Source: Paguma larvata | Taxonomy: Eukaryota > Chordata > Mammalia > Carnivora > Viverridae | DNA length: 64,000 bases | Assembly (NCBI GenBank): GCA_030068075.1 | Contig: CM057830.1 | Location: forward strand, 23,902,247 to 23,966,246 | Direction: 5' to 3' | Shown here: positions 47,556-59,029 of the stretch, in pieces | Position numbering within the stretch: the stretch's first letter is position 1 | Layout: every line of letters starts with the position of its first letter | Made by a program: the position numbers and the translations under genes | Notes under the pieces: generated by a model | The model's input: only the letters and a program-made list of their open reading frames with translations | Database searches by the model: none | What the model was told of the DNA's origin: nothing

Positions 47556-48015
47556 AGGCAGAGGACCTGAATAGACATTTTTCAAACGAAAACATCCAGA
47601 TGGCCAACAAACACACAAAAAGATGCTCAACATCACTAGGCCTCAGGGAAATGCAAATCAAAACCACAATGAGATATCATCTCACACTTGTCAAAATGGC
47701 GATGATTAAAAAATAAAACAAGAGATAAGTGGCTAGAATGTGGAGAAAAGGGAATCTTCCTGCACTGTTGGTGAAAATGTAAATTTGTGCAGCCACTCTG
47801 GAAAACAATAGGGACATTTCTCAAAAATCTAAAAATAGACCTACCACATAATCCAGCAATTCTACTTCTGGGTATTTATCTGAAGAAAATGAAAACACTA
47901 ATTCAAAGATATATATACCCCTATGTTTATTGCAGCATTATTACAATAGCCAAGAAACAACCAATGTGGATGAATGGATAAAAATGATGTAGTATATAGA
48001 AACAGTGGCATAGTA

Positions 48016-48823
48016 AAGAAGACATCCAAATGGCCAACAGACACATGAATGCTCAATGTCACTCATCATCAGGGAAATACAAATCAAAACCACACTGAGA
48101 TACCACCTCACACCAGTCAGAATGGCTAAAATGAATAAATCAGGAAACTATAGATGCTGGCGAGGATGTGGAGAAGCAGGCACCCTCCTACACTGTTGAT
48201 GGGAATGCAAACTGGTGCAGCCGCTCTGGAAAACGGTGTGGAGATTCCTCAAAAAACTGAAAATAGAGCTACCCTATGACTCAGCAATAGCACTGCTAGG
48301 AATCTACCCAAGAGACACAAGAGTGCTGATGCATAGGGGCAGGTGTACCCCAATGTTCATAGCAGCACGTTAGACAACAGCCAAATCATGGAAAGAGACC
48401 AAGTGCCCATCAACTGACGAATGGATAAAGAAGATGTGGTATATATATACGATGGAATACTACCTGGCAATGAGAAAAAATGAAATCTGGCCATGTGTAG
48501 CAACATGGATGGAACTGGAGGGTATTATGTTAAATCAAATAAGTCAGTCAGAGAAAGACAGATACCATATGTTTCCATGCATAGGTGGATTTTGAGAGAC
48601 ACACCAAAAACCGTGGGAGAGGGCAAGAGGGGAAAAGAAAAAAAGACACAGAGAGGGATAGAGACAAAACATAAGAGACTCTCAAAGACTAAGAACAAAC
48701 TGAGGGGTGAGGGGGGTGTGGGATGGGGGAGAGTGGGTGATGGGCATTGAAGAGGGCACTTGTTGGGATGAACCCTGGGTGTTATATGGAAACCAATTTG
48801 AAAATAAATTACTTAAAAAAAAA
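48016..48823 (+). mobile_element. Young 5'-truncated L1 nested in old L1
   Basis: Starts at the MANRHM region of ORF2 ('atggccaacagacacatgaa') and runs through the 3'UTR to an A-run at about 48815. AGAAACAGTGGCATA (about 47999) and AGAAACCGTGGCATA (about 48831) flank it as a target duplication. It is less decayed than its host. Confidence 0.85.
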
Positions 48824-49514
48824 AGAAAAAAAGAAACCGTGGCATACTACTCATCCATAAAATAGTATGAAATTTTGCTATTTGAAAAGACATGCATGAA
48901 CCTGGAGACTATTATGCTAAGTTAAATAAGTCAGACAAAGACAAAAATACTGTATGACTTCATTTTATGTAGAATCTAAAAAACAAAACAAATGAGCAAC
49001 TGAAACAGAATAAAACTCATAGATACAGAGAACATTTTAGTAGTTGCTGAGTCAGAGAAGGGGAAACTGAGTGTAGGCGAAATGGGAGAAGATGGTCAAG
49101 ATGCAGAAACTTCTAGTCATAAAATAAATAAGTCATGGGAGTGTAATGTACAACACGGTGACTAATAATCAGTAACGTATTGCATATCATGTAACTTTGT
49201 ATGGTGACGGGGATGCTAGACTTATTGTGGTGATCATTTTGCAGTATATACAAATATCAAATCATTATGTTGTACACTTGAAACTAATATAATGTTACAT
49301 ATCAATTATTTTATTATACCTCAGTAGAAATAAATAAATTAAAATTTGAAGGGTGTTGACCTTGACTCTGCTGGTCCTGGATTCTCAACATCCTATGGAT
49401 GGTTCCACATTACCCTATGCAGGGCTGGAAGCAGGGATGCCCTCACACCCCAGAGTAAAGTGTGAGAAGAGATTGAACAGATCTGGAAGAGCTTCCTTTA
49501 ACCTTGCTGCATAT

Positions 49515-49590
49515 ACCGAATCATCATTTTGCACAGCTGAAACTGATAAAGTGTTATATGTCAGTTATATCTCAGTTTAAAAAACAAGAG
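49515..49590 (+). mobile_element. Extra L1 3'-terminal fragment
   Basis: 'ccgaatcatcattttgcaca' and 'gctgaaactgataaagtgtt' followed by 'atgtcagttatatctcagtt' repeat the L1 3' terminus seen at 49.26-49.34 kb, about 250 bases further on. Confidence 0.6.
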
Positions 49591-49789
49591 TGGTGTGTGT
49601 GCTTTAATAGTGTCATATTTATTTGGTAAAGGGTCTCACACTTTGAAAATCGGAGAAACATTGAAGACAATGAGAAACAAAGGAACCCAAATAAACTAAT
49701 GTGATTACTGAACTGTGAGAGTAAGAGGAAATTTTTCATATACTCCTCAAAAATGTAATAAAGCAATTTAAATTTTTTCTTAGGAATTT

Positions 49790-49991
49790 GGAGGCACCTG
49801 GGTGACTCAGTTGGTTAAGTGTAGGATTCTTGATTTTGACTCAGCTCATTATCTCATTTTTTGTGGGTTCATTCCGCACATAGGGTTATGCACCGACAGC
49901 ACTAAGTCTGCTTGGGACTCTCTTCCTCTCTCTCTGCTCCTCTCCACTTGAAAGAAAGAAAGAAGGAAGGAAAGAGAGAAGGAAGGAAAGA

Positions 49992-50032
<41 letters not shown>

Positions 50033-50041
50033 GAAAGAAAG
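49790..50041 (+). mobile_element. Felid SINE with purine-rich tail
   Basis: Forward SINE ('ggaggcacctgggtgactca'). Its tail has evolved into GAAA/GAAG/GA repeats at 49951-50041. Confidence 0.85.
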
Positions 50042-50263
50042 ATTTGCTAGTCCACCTTACCAATGTACATATGAGTTTGAACATGAATATTTAGTGTTGC
50101 CCTAGTAAATGTGATTGCTTCTAAATTGTGTATTGTCTCTAGATCAAAGTCACTGGATGTACCTAAGCCTCAAAGAAGAAATTTCCATAAAATTATGAGA
50201 AACTGAAGATAGTGTTTTATAATAGAAGCCTGGAGAAAGTTAACTGATGGTTTTTAACTTACT

Positions 50264-50296
50264 CTTCATGGGTAGTGCAGATACTTTATAACAAGG
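50264..50296 (+). repeat. 33-bp direct repeat, copy 1
   Basis: Identical over 33 bases to 51434-51466, beginning CTTCATGGGTAGTGC and ending TTATAACAAGG. This copy sits in sequence I cannot assign to L1. Confidence 0.9.
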
Positions 50297-51205
50297 GGAA
50301 AATACATCTTGACCACTACAGGAAAATGTGTTTTATTTCTAAGGAATTGGAACATTTATAGACTTAAGTAGCACTATTCACTTTCCTGTTAGAAAAATGA
50401 GAATTTTTATTTTTAGAAGTTTGTTGTTTAGTCTCCAAATATTTTGGGATTTTCCATCCATGTTTCTATTATTGACTTTGAGTTTAATTCCACTGTGGTC
50501 TGAGAGCATACTTTGGATGATTTTATCTTTTAAAATTTAAGTTTATTTTATGGCACAGAATGTGATCTATCGTGGTGAATGTTCCAAGTGAGCTTGAGAA
50601 GGACATGTATTCTGCTGTTGTTGGGTCAAGTATTCTATAAATGCCAATTACATTCAGTTGATTGATAGTGCTGTTCAGTTCAATTATACCCTTACTGATT
50701 TTCTGTCTGCTGGATCTGTCAGTTACTGATAGAGGAGTGTTGACGTCTCTAACTATGATTATGAATTTAATTATTCCTTACGGTCTGATCACTTTTTGTC
50801 TCATGTATTTTGATGCTTTGTTATTAGGCACATACATATTAAGGATTGTTATGTCTTAGAGAATTGACCCCTTTTCAGTTACGTAATGCCCCTGTTTATC
50901 TCTGTTAAATTTTCTTGCTCTGAAGTCTGCTTTGTTTGATATTAACATAGCTACTCCAGATTTCTCTTGATTAGTGTTGGCATTGTAGGTCTTTCTCCAT
51001 CCCTTTGCTATCTGTGTCTTTATATTTGTCTATCTGTGTCTTTATATTTATAGTGGGTTTCTCGGAGACAGCATCTAGTTGGGCTTTGTTTATCTTAGCC
51101 ATCCTGACAGTCTCTGTCTTTTAACTGGTATATTTATACCATTGACATTTAAAGTGATTATTGATATAGTTAATGTAATATCTACCATATGTTAACTGTT
51201 TTTAT

Positions 51206-51209
<4 letters not shown>

Positions 51210-51246
<37 letters not shown>
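51210..51246 (+). repeat. (GT)n microsatellite
   Basis: About 18 perfect GT units inside the old reversed L1. Confidence 0.95.
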
Positions 51247-51247
<1 letters not shown>

Positions 51248-51433
51248 CCACTTTTTTCCTGCATTCTTGGGTTTTGAGGATTTATATGATTCCATTTCTT
51301 TCTTCTCATAGCATGTCAACTATACTTCTTTATAAGTTTTTTTAGTGTTTAGCCCTAAACACTAAGGCCTAGTGTTGAGTTTGCAGTATCCATTTATAAC
51401 TAATCTAATATACTTTCAAATAACACTATCTCA

Positions 51434-51466
51434 CTTCATGGGTAGTGCAGATACTTTATAACAAGG
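51434..51466 (+). repeat. 33-bp direct repeat, copy 2
   Basis: Perfect copy of 50264-50296. Here both flanks look like old L1, so this is probably the source copy. Confidence 0.9.
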
Positions 51467-51683
51467 CATACTCAATGTCCCCATCCTGTCTCTTATTACA
51501 CTGCTGTTTTCATTTCACTTATGCATAAGCTATACTCACCAAATATATTGCTCTTGTTACTGTCTTGAACACAATGTTAACTGTTAGATAAATTAGACTA
51601 AGAAAAATTAAAGATTTTATTTTGCTTTCATCTATTACTTTCTGTATATAGGTCTATTTTTGTGACCTATATAATTTTCCATA

Positions 51684-52770
51684 CACAAAAATAAATTCAA
51701 AATGGAATTAAGACCTAAATGTGAGACAGGAAACCAATCAGAATCCTAGAGGAGAATGCAGGCAGCAACCTCTTTGACATCAACCTTAGCAACTAATTAC
51801 TAGACATGTGTCCTGAGGCAAGAGAAACAAAAGCAAAAATGAACTATTGGGACCTCATCAAAATAAAAAGCTTCTGCACAACAAAGGAAACAATCAACAA
51901 AACTAAAAGGCAACCTTCAGAATCATAGAATATATTTGCAAATGACATATCTGATACAAGAACACTCTCCAAAATATGTAAAGAATTGGTAGAATTCAAC
52001 ACCCAAAAAACGAATAATCCAGTTAAGAAATGGGCAGAAGACATGAATAGACATTTTTCCAAAAAAGAAATCCAGATGCCTAATGGACACATGAAAAGAT
52101 GCTCAACATCACTCATCATCAGAGAAATTCAAATCAAAACTACAATGAGATACTACCTCACACCTGTCAGAAGGAGTAAAAATTAACAACTCAAAAAACA
52201 ACAGATATTGGCGAGGATTGGGAGAACAGGAACCCTCTTGCGCTGTTGGTGGGAATGCAAACTGGTGCAGCCACTCTGGAAAACAGTATGGAGGTTCCTC
52301 AAAAAGTCAAAAAAAGGATTACCCTATGATACAGCAATTGCACTACTACACATTTACCCAAAAGATACAAAAATCCGATTTGAAGGGGCACATGCACCCT
52401 GATGTTTATAGCAGCATTATCAACACCAGCCAAACTATACAGAGAGCCCAAATTTCCATTGACTAATGAATGTAAAAAGAAGTCGTGGTGTATATATGTG
52501 ATGGAATATTACTCAGCCATCAAAAAGAATGAAATCTTGCCATTTGCAACACCATGAATGGAGCTAGAGTATATTATGCTAAGCGAAATAAGTCAGAGAA
52601 AGAAAATTCCATATGATTTCACTCATGTGGAATGAGAGAACAAACTAAGGAGGGCACTTGTGTTAAGCACTGGGTGTTATATGTAAGTGGGGAATCACTA
52701 AATTCTAGTCCTGAAATTAGTATATGTTTACTAACTAGAATTTAAATAAAAACTTGAAGCTTAAAAAAAA
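51684..52770 (+). mobile_element. 5'-truncated L1 LINE
   Basis: Forward L1 from ORF2 ('aaataaattcaaaatggaat', 'gagacaggaaaccaatcaga') through the [10 protein letters not shown] motif at about 52076 to a short 3'UTR and A-run. ORF2 is broken. The 3'UTR has lost the purine-rich part seen in other copies. Confidence 0.85.
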
Positions 52771-52774
52771 TCTG

Positions 52775-52991
52775 GGGGGCACCTGGGTGGCTCAGTTGGT
52801 TGGCTTCAGTTGGCTTCGGCTCAGGTCATGATCCCACAGACTGTGAGTTCGGGCCCCGCGTCGGGTTCTGTGCTGATGGCTCAGAGCCTGGAGCCTGCTT
52901 CAGATTCTGTGTCTCCCTCTCTCTCTGACCTTCCCATGCTCATACTCTGTCTCTATGTCTCTCAAAAATAAATAAACGTTAAAAAAAATGA
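52775..52991 (+). mobile_element. Felid SINE, first of tandem pair 3
   Basis: Forward SINE joined to the L1 A-run plus TCTG. In the head the text 'tggcttcagttggcttcggc' is a short duplication in place of the normal sequence. (CT)n and tail are intact. Confidence 0.9.
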
Positions 52992-53003
52992 AAAATAAAT
53001 CTG

Positions 53004-53230
53004 GGGGCACCTGGCTGGCTCAGTCGGTTAAACGTCCGACTTCAGCTCAGGTCATGATCTCACGGTTCGTGAGTTTGAGCCCCACGTCGGGCTCTGTGCT
53101 GGCAGCTCAGTGCCTGGAGCCTGCTTCAGATTCTGTGTCTCCCTCTCTCTCTCTGCCCCTCCCCTGCTCTCATTCTGTCTCTCTCTCTCAAAAATAAATA
53201 AAGTAGAATAAAATAAATAAATAAATTTTT
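53004..53230 (+). mobile_element. Felid SINE, second of tandem pair 3
   Basis: Full-length forward SINE with well-kept head and B-box-like region. AAATCTG precedes each SINE and also follows the second one, so three target copies surround the pair. Confidence 0.92.
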
Positions 53231-53317
53231 TTAAAAAATCTGAAATCAAGGGGTCATCAGGGTTGGTTGCATCTAAGACTTCTATATGGCCCTCTTCTTT
53301 TTGTATCTTCACATACT

Positions 53318-53521
53318 CTTCCATCTATACATGTTTGTGTCCTAATTTCCTCCATTTATAAGGATACCAGTTGTATTAGTTTAGGTCCCACTCAATTGAC
53401 CTCATTTTAACAGTTACCGCTTTAAAGACCTTATCTCCAAATACGTTCACTTTCTGGGGCACTAGGGGTTAGGACTTTGACATATGAATTTTGGAGGGAC
53501 ACAATCCAGTGTATAACACAG
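53318..53521 (-). mobile_element. MLT1-like LTR fragment
   Basis: 'tattagtttaggtcccactc', 'accttatctccaaatacgtt' and 'ggagggacacaatccagtgt' are reversed MLT1/MaLR LTR sequence. The end 'ataacaca' marks its start on the minus strand. Confidence 0.7.
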
Positions 53522-53534
53522 TTATTTTAAATTT

Positions 53535-54400
53535 CCAGTCTGATATTCTAAAGTCTCTACCATATCTGAGTCTGTTTCTGTTGCTTGCTGTGCTCTTCAG
53601 ATTTTGTTTTTGCTTTTTAGCATGCTTGTAATTTTTTATTGAAAAATAGACATGATTTGTTGAGTAAAGGAAACTTAGACAAATCTGCCTTTAGTGTGAG
53701 ATTTTGTATGTGTCTGGCTAGGAGTTAGGCTGTTTACTGTTTGCTATAGCTGTGTAGTCAGGGACTAAAATGTTTTCTAGTGTTCTGGGTTTTTTGTTCC
53801 TCATATTATCTTTGGGTTTCCTAGAGATTCCTTCTTAAATTGGGTCTGAGGCTTATAGTTCTTTCAGCTGTAAGCCCCTGTTATTATATGGAGGCCAAAA
53901 TGATGTAGCGTTAAAATGTGGGAATAAGATTCTATAATCTTATGATTAGTGTTCAGTCTTCAGTGAGCCTGTGACATTCACAAGTGCTTCTCAGCCTTCT
54001 CTTTCTCCTTAGGTGAGGCAGGAAAGCGGGACCTACAGTTGGGTATTTCTCTTCCCCTAGATCAGTTAGTCTGTGGTAAAATCTAAGTGTTCTAGGCTCT
54101 GGTAAAATAGTTTCCCTTGAGAGCAGACTGTTGTTAATGAGAACAAAATGCTCTGGGCTCTTTTCAAAGTCATTACTCCCATACCCTCACCACCACCTGT
54201 AGCATAAGGGGATTTTTCTATCATCTTCAAGCTGAGATCCTATCAGACTCCCAGAGGTAATACTCATAAAAGCATGAAGGTCCCCATTAGACTGGGTCCC
54301 AGGCATTTTACCTGTCAGTGTAGCGCACAGTCAATCTCTAGCCATTAGATATTCTTTCAGTAGGAGCAGTTAACAACTAGCATGTTCATATAAGAGCTTC
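53535..54400 (-). mobile_element. Probable old L1 5' region
   Basis: 'ttttagcatgcttgtaattt' with 'tttattgaaaaatagacatg' and later 'tcagtcttcagtgagcctgt' resemble the 5' region of old L1s, reversed. It may continue 50390-51683. Confidence 0.4.
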
Positions 54401-54639
54401 TGTTCATGGTAAACTGTGATTCTCTTTACCCTGCACGTTTTTAGTTTCCAGGCCAACAGTTTGCCCTGTGACCTCAACTCTCTAATGGATCTAAGACAAG
54501 CTGTAGAGTTTTAGTCTATTTACAAGCAGTTTTCTGGTTGCGAAGATAGAAGTGAGGACTTCTAAGCTCTTGATATGTTGGGGTAAAAAGCAGAAATGAA
54601 AAATGTTTATTCTTGAAAATTAAGAAAAATCAGCAAAGA

Positions 54640-55380
54640 GAAGAACAAAGTCATGCCATATCTCATTACCCTGAGATACAAAGTTAGAATATTCTTCTAC
54701 CTATATATTTGTTTTATGTAATATTTTAAACATACGGAGAAGACGGAGGATACTATAGTGACCATTTACCCTTGTTCACTGTTTGCTCCATTGTTTTCTG
54801 GGTCTTTTGTTTTTAAGAAATACAGTGTAATATGAGTTGATACCGCGTTCACACACTTCTCAATTCAATTCTTTCTTCTCACTCCATAGAGATAATCATC
54901 ATCCAGATTTTAATCTATATATTTCCTTATACTCTTTTTGTTCTTTTTTAAATAATATGCATATATTAATAGTATGCATGCTAAATATGCTAAATATGCA
55001 TGCTATTAAACATTTCATAAACAGAATCATATCGTATGGAACCTTCTGTAGGTTGCTATTCTCAATCAACATTTTGCTTTGGTAATTTATTCAGATTGAA
55101 ACATGCACATCTAGGTAATTTGTTTAATTATTTCTGATTCTTGTACTATATGACCTCACCCACTTTGCTAATGTCTTCTCCTGTTAATGGACATGTAGGT
55201 TGCTTCCAGTTTTGGCTCTTACAGGCAATGCTGCAATGACCATTCTTATATGTGCCTCTATGGGCATATGCGAGTTTCACCTGAGTCTGTATGGTGTAGA
55301 TTACAAGAGCACAGGCCTCCGTAGCAGCACTGCCTTAGTTCACATTCCCACCTTAATACTTAGCCGTACTGAATCATAGT
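54640..55380 (-). mobile_element. Old L1 3'-end fragment
   Basis: 'taatggacatgtaggttgct', 'caatgctgcaatgaccattc' and 'gttcacattcccacctt' are a reversed old L1 3' region. Confidence 0.6.
54968..55007. repeat. Imperfect inverted repeat
   Basis: Arms AATAGTATGCAT and ATGCATGCTATT pair over 12 bases with one G-T wobble, around a 16-base loop holding a repeated GCTAAATAT. Confidence 0.75.
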
Positions 55381-56744
55381 CAGTCTATATTTTGGGGCCC
55401 TATTACTCAGTGGCTAGAATGCCAAGCTGAGGATTTACTACTTAATGGAATAGGCGATGAGGAGTCATTGGAGATTTCAAGCAGGGAGTGAGAATGTTAG
55501 ATTGACAGTGAGACGTATCTGGAAATAGCGTACACCATGCATTGACCTTGAAAGCTGAGAAACTGGAAAGCCGGCCCTCTCCACCTGTACTTCTGGATGT
55601 GTCACCTGTCTGAGTTCTCAAACCATGAACTATTTCAAACCAGATGAAATTCTAAAGGAAACAACCTGGGTAAATAAAATAAGATTCTTGTTTTCTGTTT
55701 ATTTTCAACCCGGCGGTGATCCTTTTTTTCTTAACTTATCTTCCCCACTTTTCTTTTCTGGCATCCCAATTTCTGGATCCCATAATGCATCTTCATCCTC
55801 AGTTATGCTTCTTCTCTTTCTTTTTCGTCTCTTCACAACAGGAGCTGAAATCACTCACACCAAGAGGATTAGAGTTGATCATCCCCCCCAATAATTCATA
55901 CTTTTAAACCTTCATTCTTTTATATCAAAGTAATACATATACATGGCAAATCATTAATACAGAAGGGATTACAATGAAAAGGAACCATCTCTAGGCCTAG
56001 CTGGTCACACCCAGCTTCTCCAGGGACCACCTCTCTAACCTTTTTTAGTTCTTCGGAAGTGTATCTTAGTAACTGTAAGTAGCTTAACATGCTTGCATTG
56101 ACTTCTTGCTTTATCAACTTTAAATTCTATCTGTTTACTCCCATATATGAAAAATGTAAATTTCAAAAAAAAAATTAACCTCACTTCCTCACCTCTTCTA
56201 TTTTTTCTTAATTATGCTAACTTTAGCTTTTCTGACTTTAACTGATATTCTTAAAATCTACCTTCCTTATATCTCCCTTCCAATTTATCTAAATTATAGT
56301 ATTATTTTTTCTATTCCTTGCTGTTATAGCTTTAAATAATGCATATTAAACTCTGTTTCCCATCCTATCAGCTTTTAACTGTTATCTCTCTACTATCCAC
56401 CTTGTGAGATGAAGATATCCCCTTTTTTACATCTCTTCCTTCCATGTCTAACCTGTTATCCACTTCCCTTTATTTTATATTGCCAAGGCCCCTAAAGTTT
56501 TCATTCCAATCCGAAGTCATATTTATGTATTTCATGCTTTATCTAAAGATTATGAACGATAAACATTATTAAATGGTAGAAATTTTATTCACTCTTGCAT
56601 CAACTAGTATTTACTTTTCCAGGGATTGAATGTCATCGACCCTGGACCTCTTAAAGGGGAATGTTCCTATTATTGAGGTAAACTGTAGTCTCGTTTCTAA
56701 TAGTTCATTAGTTGCTTCAAATCAGATCATAATTTTCTTTAGCT
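55381..56744. other. Unassigned AT-rich DNA
   Basis: No gene recognised. 55920-56010 may be a very old L1 3' end. Confidence 0.35.
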
Positions 56745-57415
56745 TCCTACTAGATTGGCTAAAATTAAAAAGCCTAACAATACCAAGTGCTATAAAGGAT
56801 GTGAAGCAACTAGAATTCTCAAACCTGCTGGTGAAGGTGTTCATTGATAACAACCACTTTGGAAAACAGTTTAGCATTATCTGTTAAAGCTGAGCATATA
56901 CTTACCCTCTGATCCAACTCTGCTACCCTCACATATGCACCCCAAAGAAATGTTAATGTATATTACCACAGACGTGCAAGAATGACCATATCAGCACTGT
57001 TCGTATTAGCTAAATCAGGAAGCATAGCAACAGTAGAATAGTTTAACAAATGCATACAGTAAAACACTATACAGCAATGAGAATGTGTTGCCATGAGCAA
57101 CACATGAATTATGATGTTGAATAAAAGAAGCCAGACCCAAAAGAATAATATACTCTATGGCTAATTTGTGTAGAATCAAAATACAAGAAGAAATATTCTA
57201 TCTAGTGTTAGAAGTCAGGATTGTGGTGACTCTCAGGGATGCAGGTAGTGACCAGGATCACAAGAATGGTGTTGGGGTGCTGAGAATATTCAGTTTCTTC
57301 ATATGGATGGTGTTCGCGTGGCTGTGTTCAGTTTGTGAAAATTCATCAAGCAGTACATCTACAAATTATGAGCTTTTGTTACGTACGTTATACTTTTATT
57401 TTAAAAATTGACATT
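56745..57415 (+). mobile_element. Old L1 LINE 3' part
   Basis: 'ctagattggctaaaattaaa', 'ggtgaaggtgttcattgata', 'tttggaaaacagtttagcat' and 'gttgaataaaagaagccaga' are a diverged forward L1 ORF2 end and 3'UTR. The 85-codon frame at 56630-56887 partly overlaps it. Confidence 0.6.
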
Positions 57416-57651
57416 AAAAATGGTTCTTTTGGTGGTCAAATACAAATACTTGTTTTAATTGGGCTCAGAAATAACTTTTTAAAATTAAATCACACATTTT
57501 ATTTGCATCTTCATATTTCTATTTTCTGAGTTTCCTAACATGAAAATTAACTTATTTTCTTACCATAAAAGGTTAGCTTATCAATTCCATAAAAAAATTA
57601 GGAGTCATTATCATGCTTCTCAAACTTAAACCATTTTAATATGCAATTTTT

Positions 57652-58118
57652 AGTGGAATGAATTGTATTCCCCCAAAAGATACATCTGCCCTGATCTTCA
57701 GCACCTGTGAATAGAACCTCACTTGGAAATGGAGTCCTTGCTGATGTAATTAGGGATCTCAAGATGAGGCCATCCTGGATTTAGAGCCTGCTCTAAAATC
57801 CAGTGAGTGGTTGCCTTTATTTGAAGAAGGAGAGAGAGATTTAAGACTTAGAGGGGGATGGGGAAGAAAGTCATGCGTAGACAGAGGCAGACATGGGGGT
57901 GATGTTTCTATAAGCCAGGGAACACTGAGGATCATCGGTGCCACAGGAAGCTATGAGAGAGGTCTGGAACAGATTCTTCTTCAGAGCCTCCAGAAGGAAC
58001 CAACCTTGTTGACCCTTTGATTTCAGACTTTGGACCTCCAGCACTGTGAATCAATGTCCATTGCTTTAATCTACCAAGTTTATGGTAATTTGTTTGAGCA
58101 GCCTTAGGAAACTACTAC
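57652..58118 (+). mobile_element. MLT1-like LTR, near complete
   Basis: Begins 'gtggaatgaattgtattccc', continues through 'gtaattagggatctcaagat' and 'gacctccagcactgtgaatc', and ends 'ggaaactactaca'. This is the layout of a MaLR solo LTR, about 465 bases long. Confidence 0.78.
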
Positions 58119-59029
58119 ACCATCCCTCCTCATACACACATTCAGACAAAGGCGCACTTACAGTAATGGCCTATTTTATTCTCAGTGGTCCCCACTTGAG
58201 TGCTAAACTTGCAGTAACACGATGTTACCAGATTTTTATTGTTTTTATAATACTTAAAGAGCCCATGGTGATTGGGAAAGTTCGTACGTACTTCCTACAT
58301 CACCTCTCTTTGGTCCCAGGTTTCCATAGCCCTACAGACCGCATCAGTCTAGCAGTTTGTCAAAGAAACAGCTGTAAGCATCTCAGCTTCTCCATCCCAT
58401 GACACATTTCATCATTTTCTTTTTCATGGCAGTTGATAAGGCAAAAGAACAGAGTATATCTCTTCTTGTAATTTGTTTTTTACTTAGAGTCCTAATTAGC
58501 ATAAAGGGAGTTGAAGAGTAATTTCTATGTGGAATACTTATTACCAAGGTTAAGAGACACTACACTTAACATTTAATTGGTTTATAGTGTTGTGAAGCTA
58601 GTCTTCAAGGTCATAAAAATCTTACTTATGAACACAAAAAGAAAATGCTAACAGCTGTTTTAAAAACATCAAAGTTGCATTTTCTTCTTGAGCAATGAGG
58701 AATTCTTCCTTGCCCAAAACACCAAGTTTAATGTACCTTTAAATATTCTTTTGAGTAATAGAAGAAGTAAGCTTGGCCCTGCTGTAAGAACAAATGAGTT
58801 GACTGTAAATGTGACATCTTTTGATTCGCCAGCATCCCCCACCCCATGCACGAACCAATCTGCCAGTCATTCAGCTTATACTGACAAGGAAGTAAGACCC
58901 ACTCTGGGTCTGCCACAGTCTCACCATCTCCCCTCATGCAAGAACATGGTAGTACAGGGCTTCACTACCAATGGAAGTAACTAGGTTATGGGTGAGCCCT
59001 ATTGAACGGGCTAACCCTATACTGTCTCC
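58119..59029. other. Unassigned DNA
   Basis: No transposon recognised. Frames of 60-106 codons on both strands have no supporting signals. Confidence 0.4.

Larger units (their letters stand above)
46676..49348 (+). mobile_element. Old L1 LINE carrying two insertions
   Basis: Forward L1 from mid-ORF2 ('gcaatccctatcaacatccc', 'cagtatggtactggcataaa') to its 3' end ('cacttgaaactaatataatg'). It is split by a SINE (47323-47555) and by a young L1 tail (about 48016-48823). ORF2 survives only as fragments, for example a 60-codon piece at 47125-47307. Confidence 0.85.
50390..51683 (-). mobile_element. Old L1 LINE 5'-half fragment
   Basis: Reversed old L1: 'gtggtctgagagcatacttt', 'attctgctgttgttgggtca', 'tgctctgaagtctgctttgt'. 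It stops where a forward L1 begins. Similar reversed old-L1 text may resume near 53535, which would make this one element split by later insertions. Confidence 0.7.

Noticed and set aside
50390..52770. Reversed L1 next to forward L1, read as a third 5' inversion
   Set aside because: The reversed part looks much older, and similar old-L1 text may resume after 53535, so a nested insertion explains it better than twin priming.
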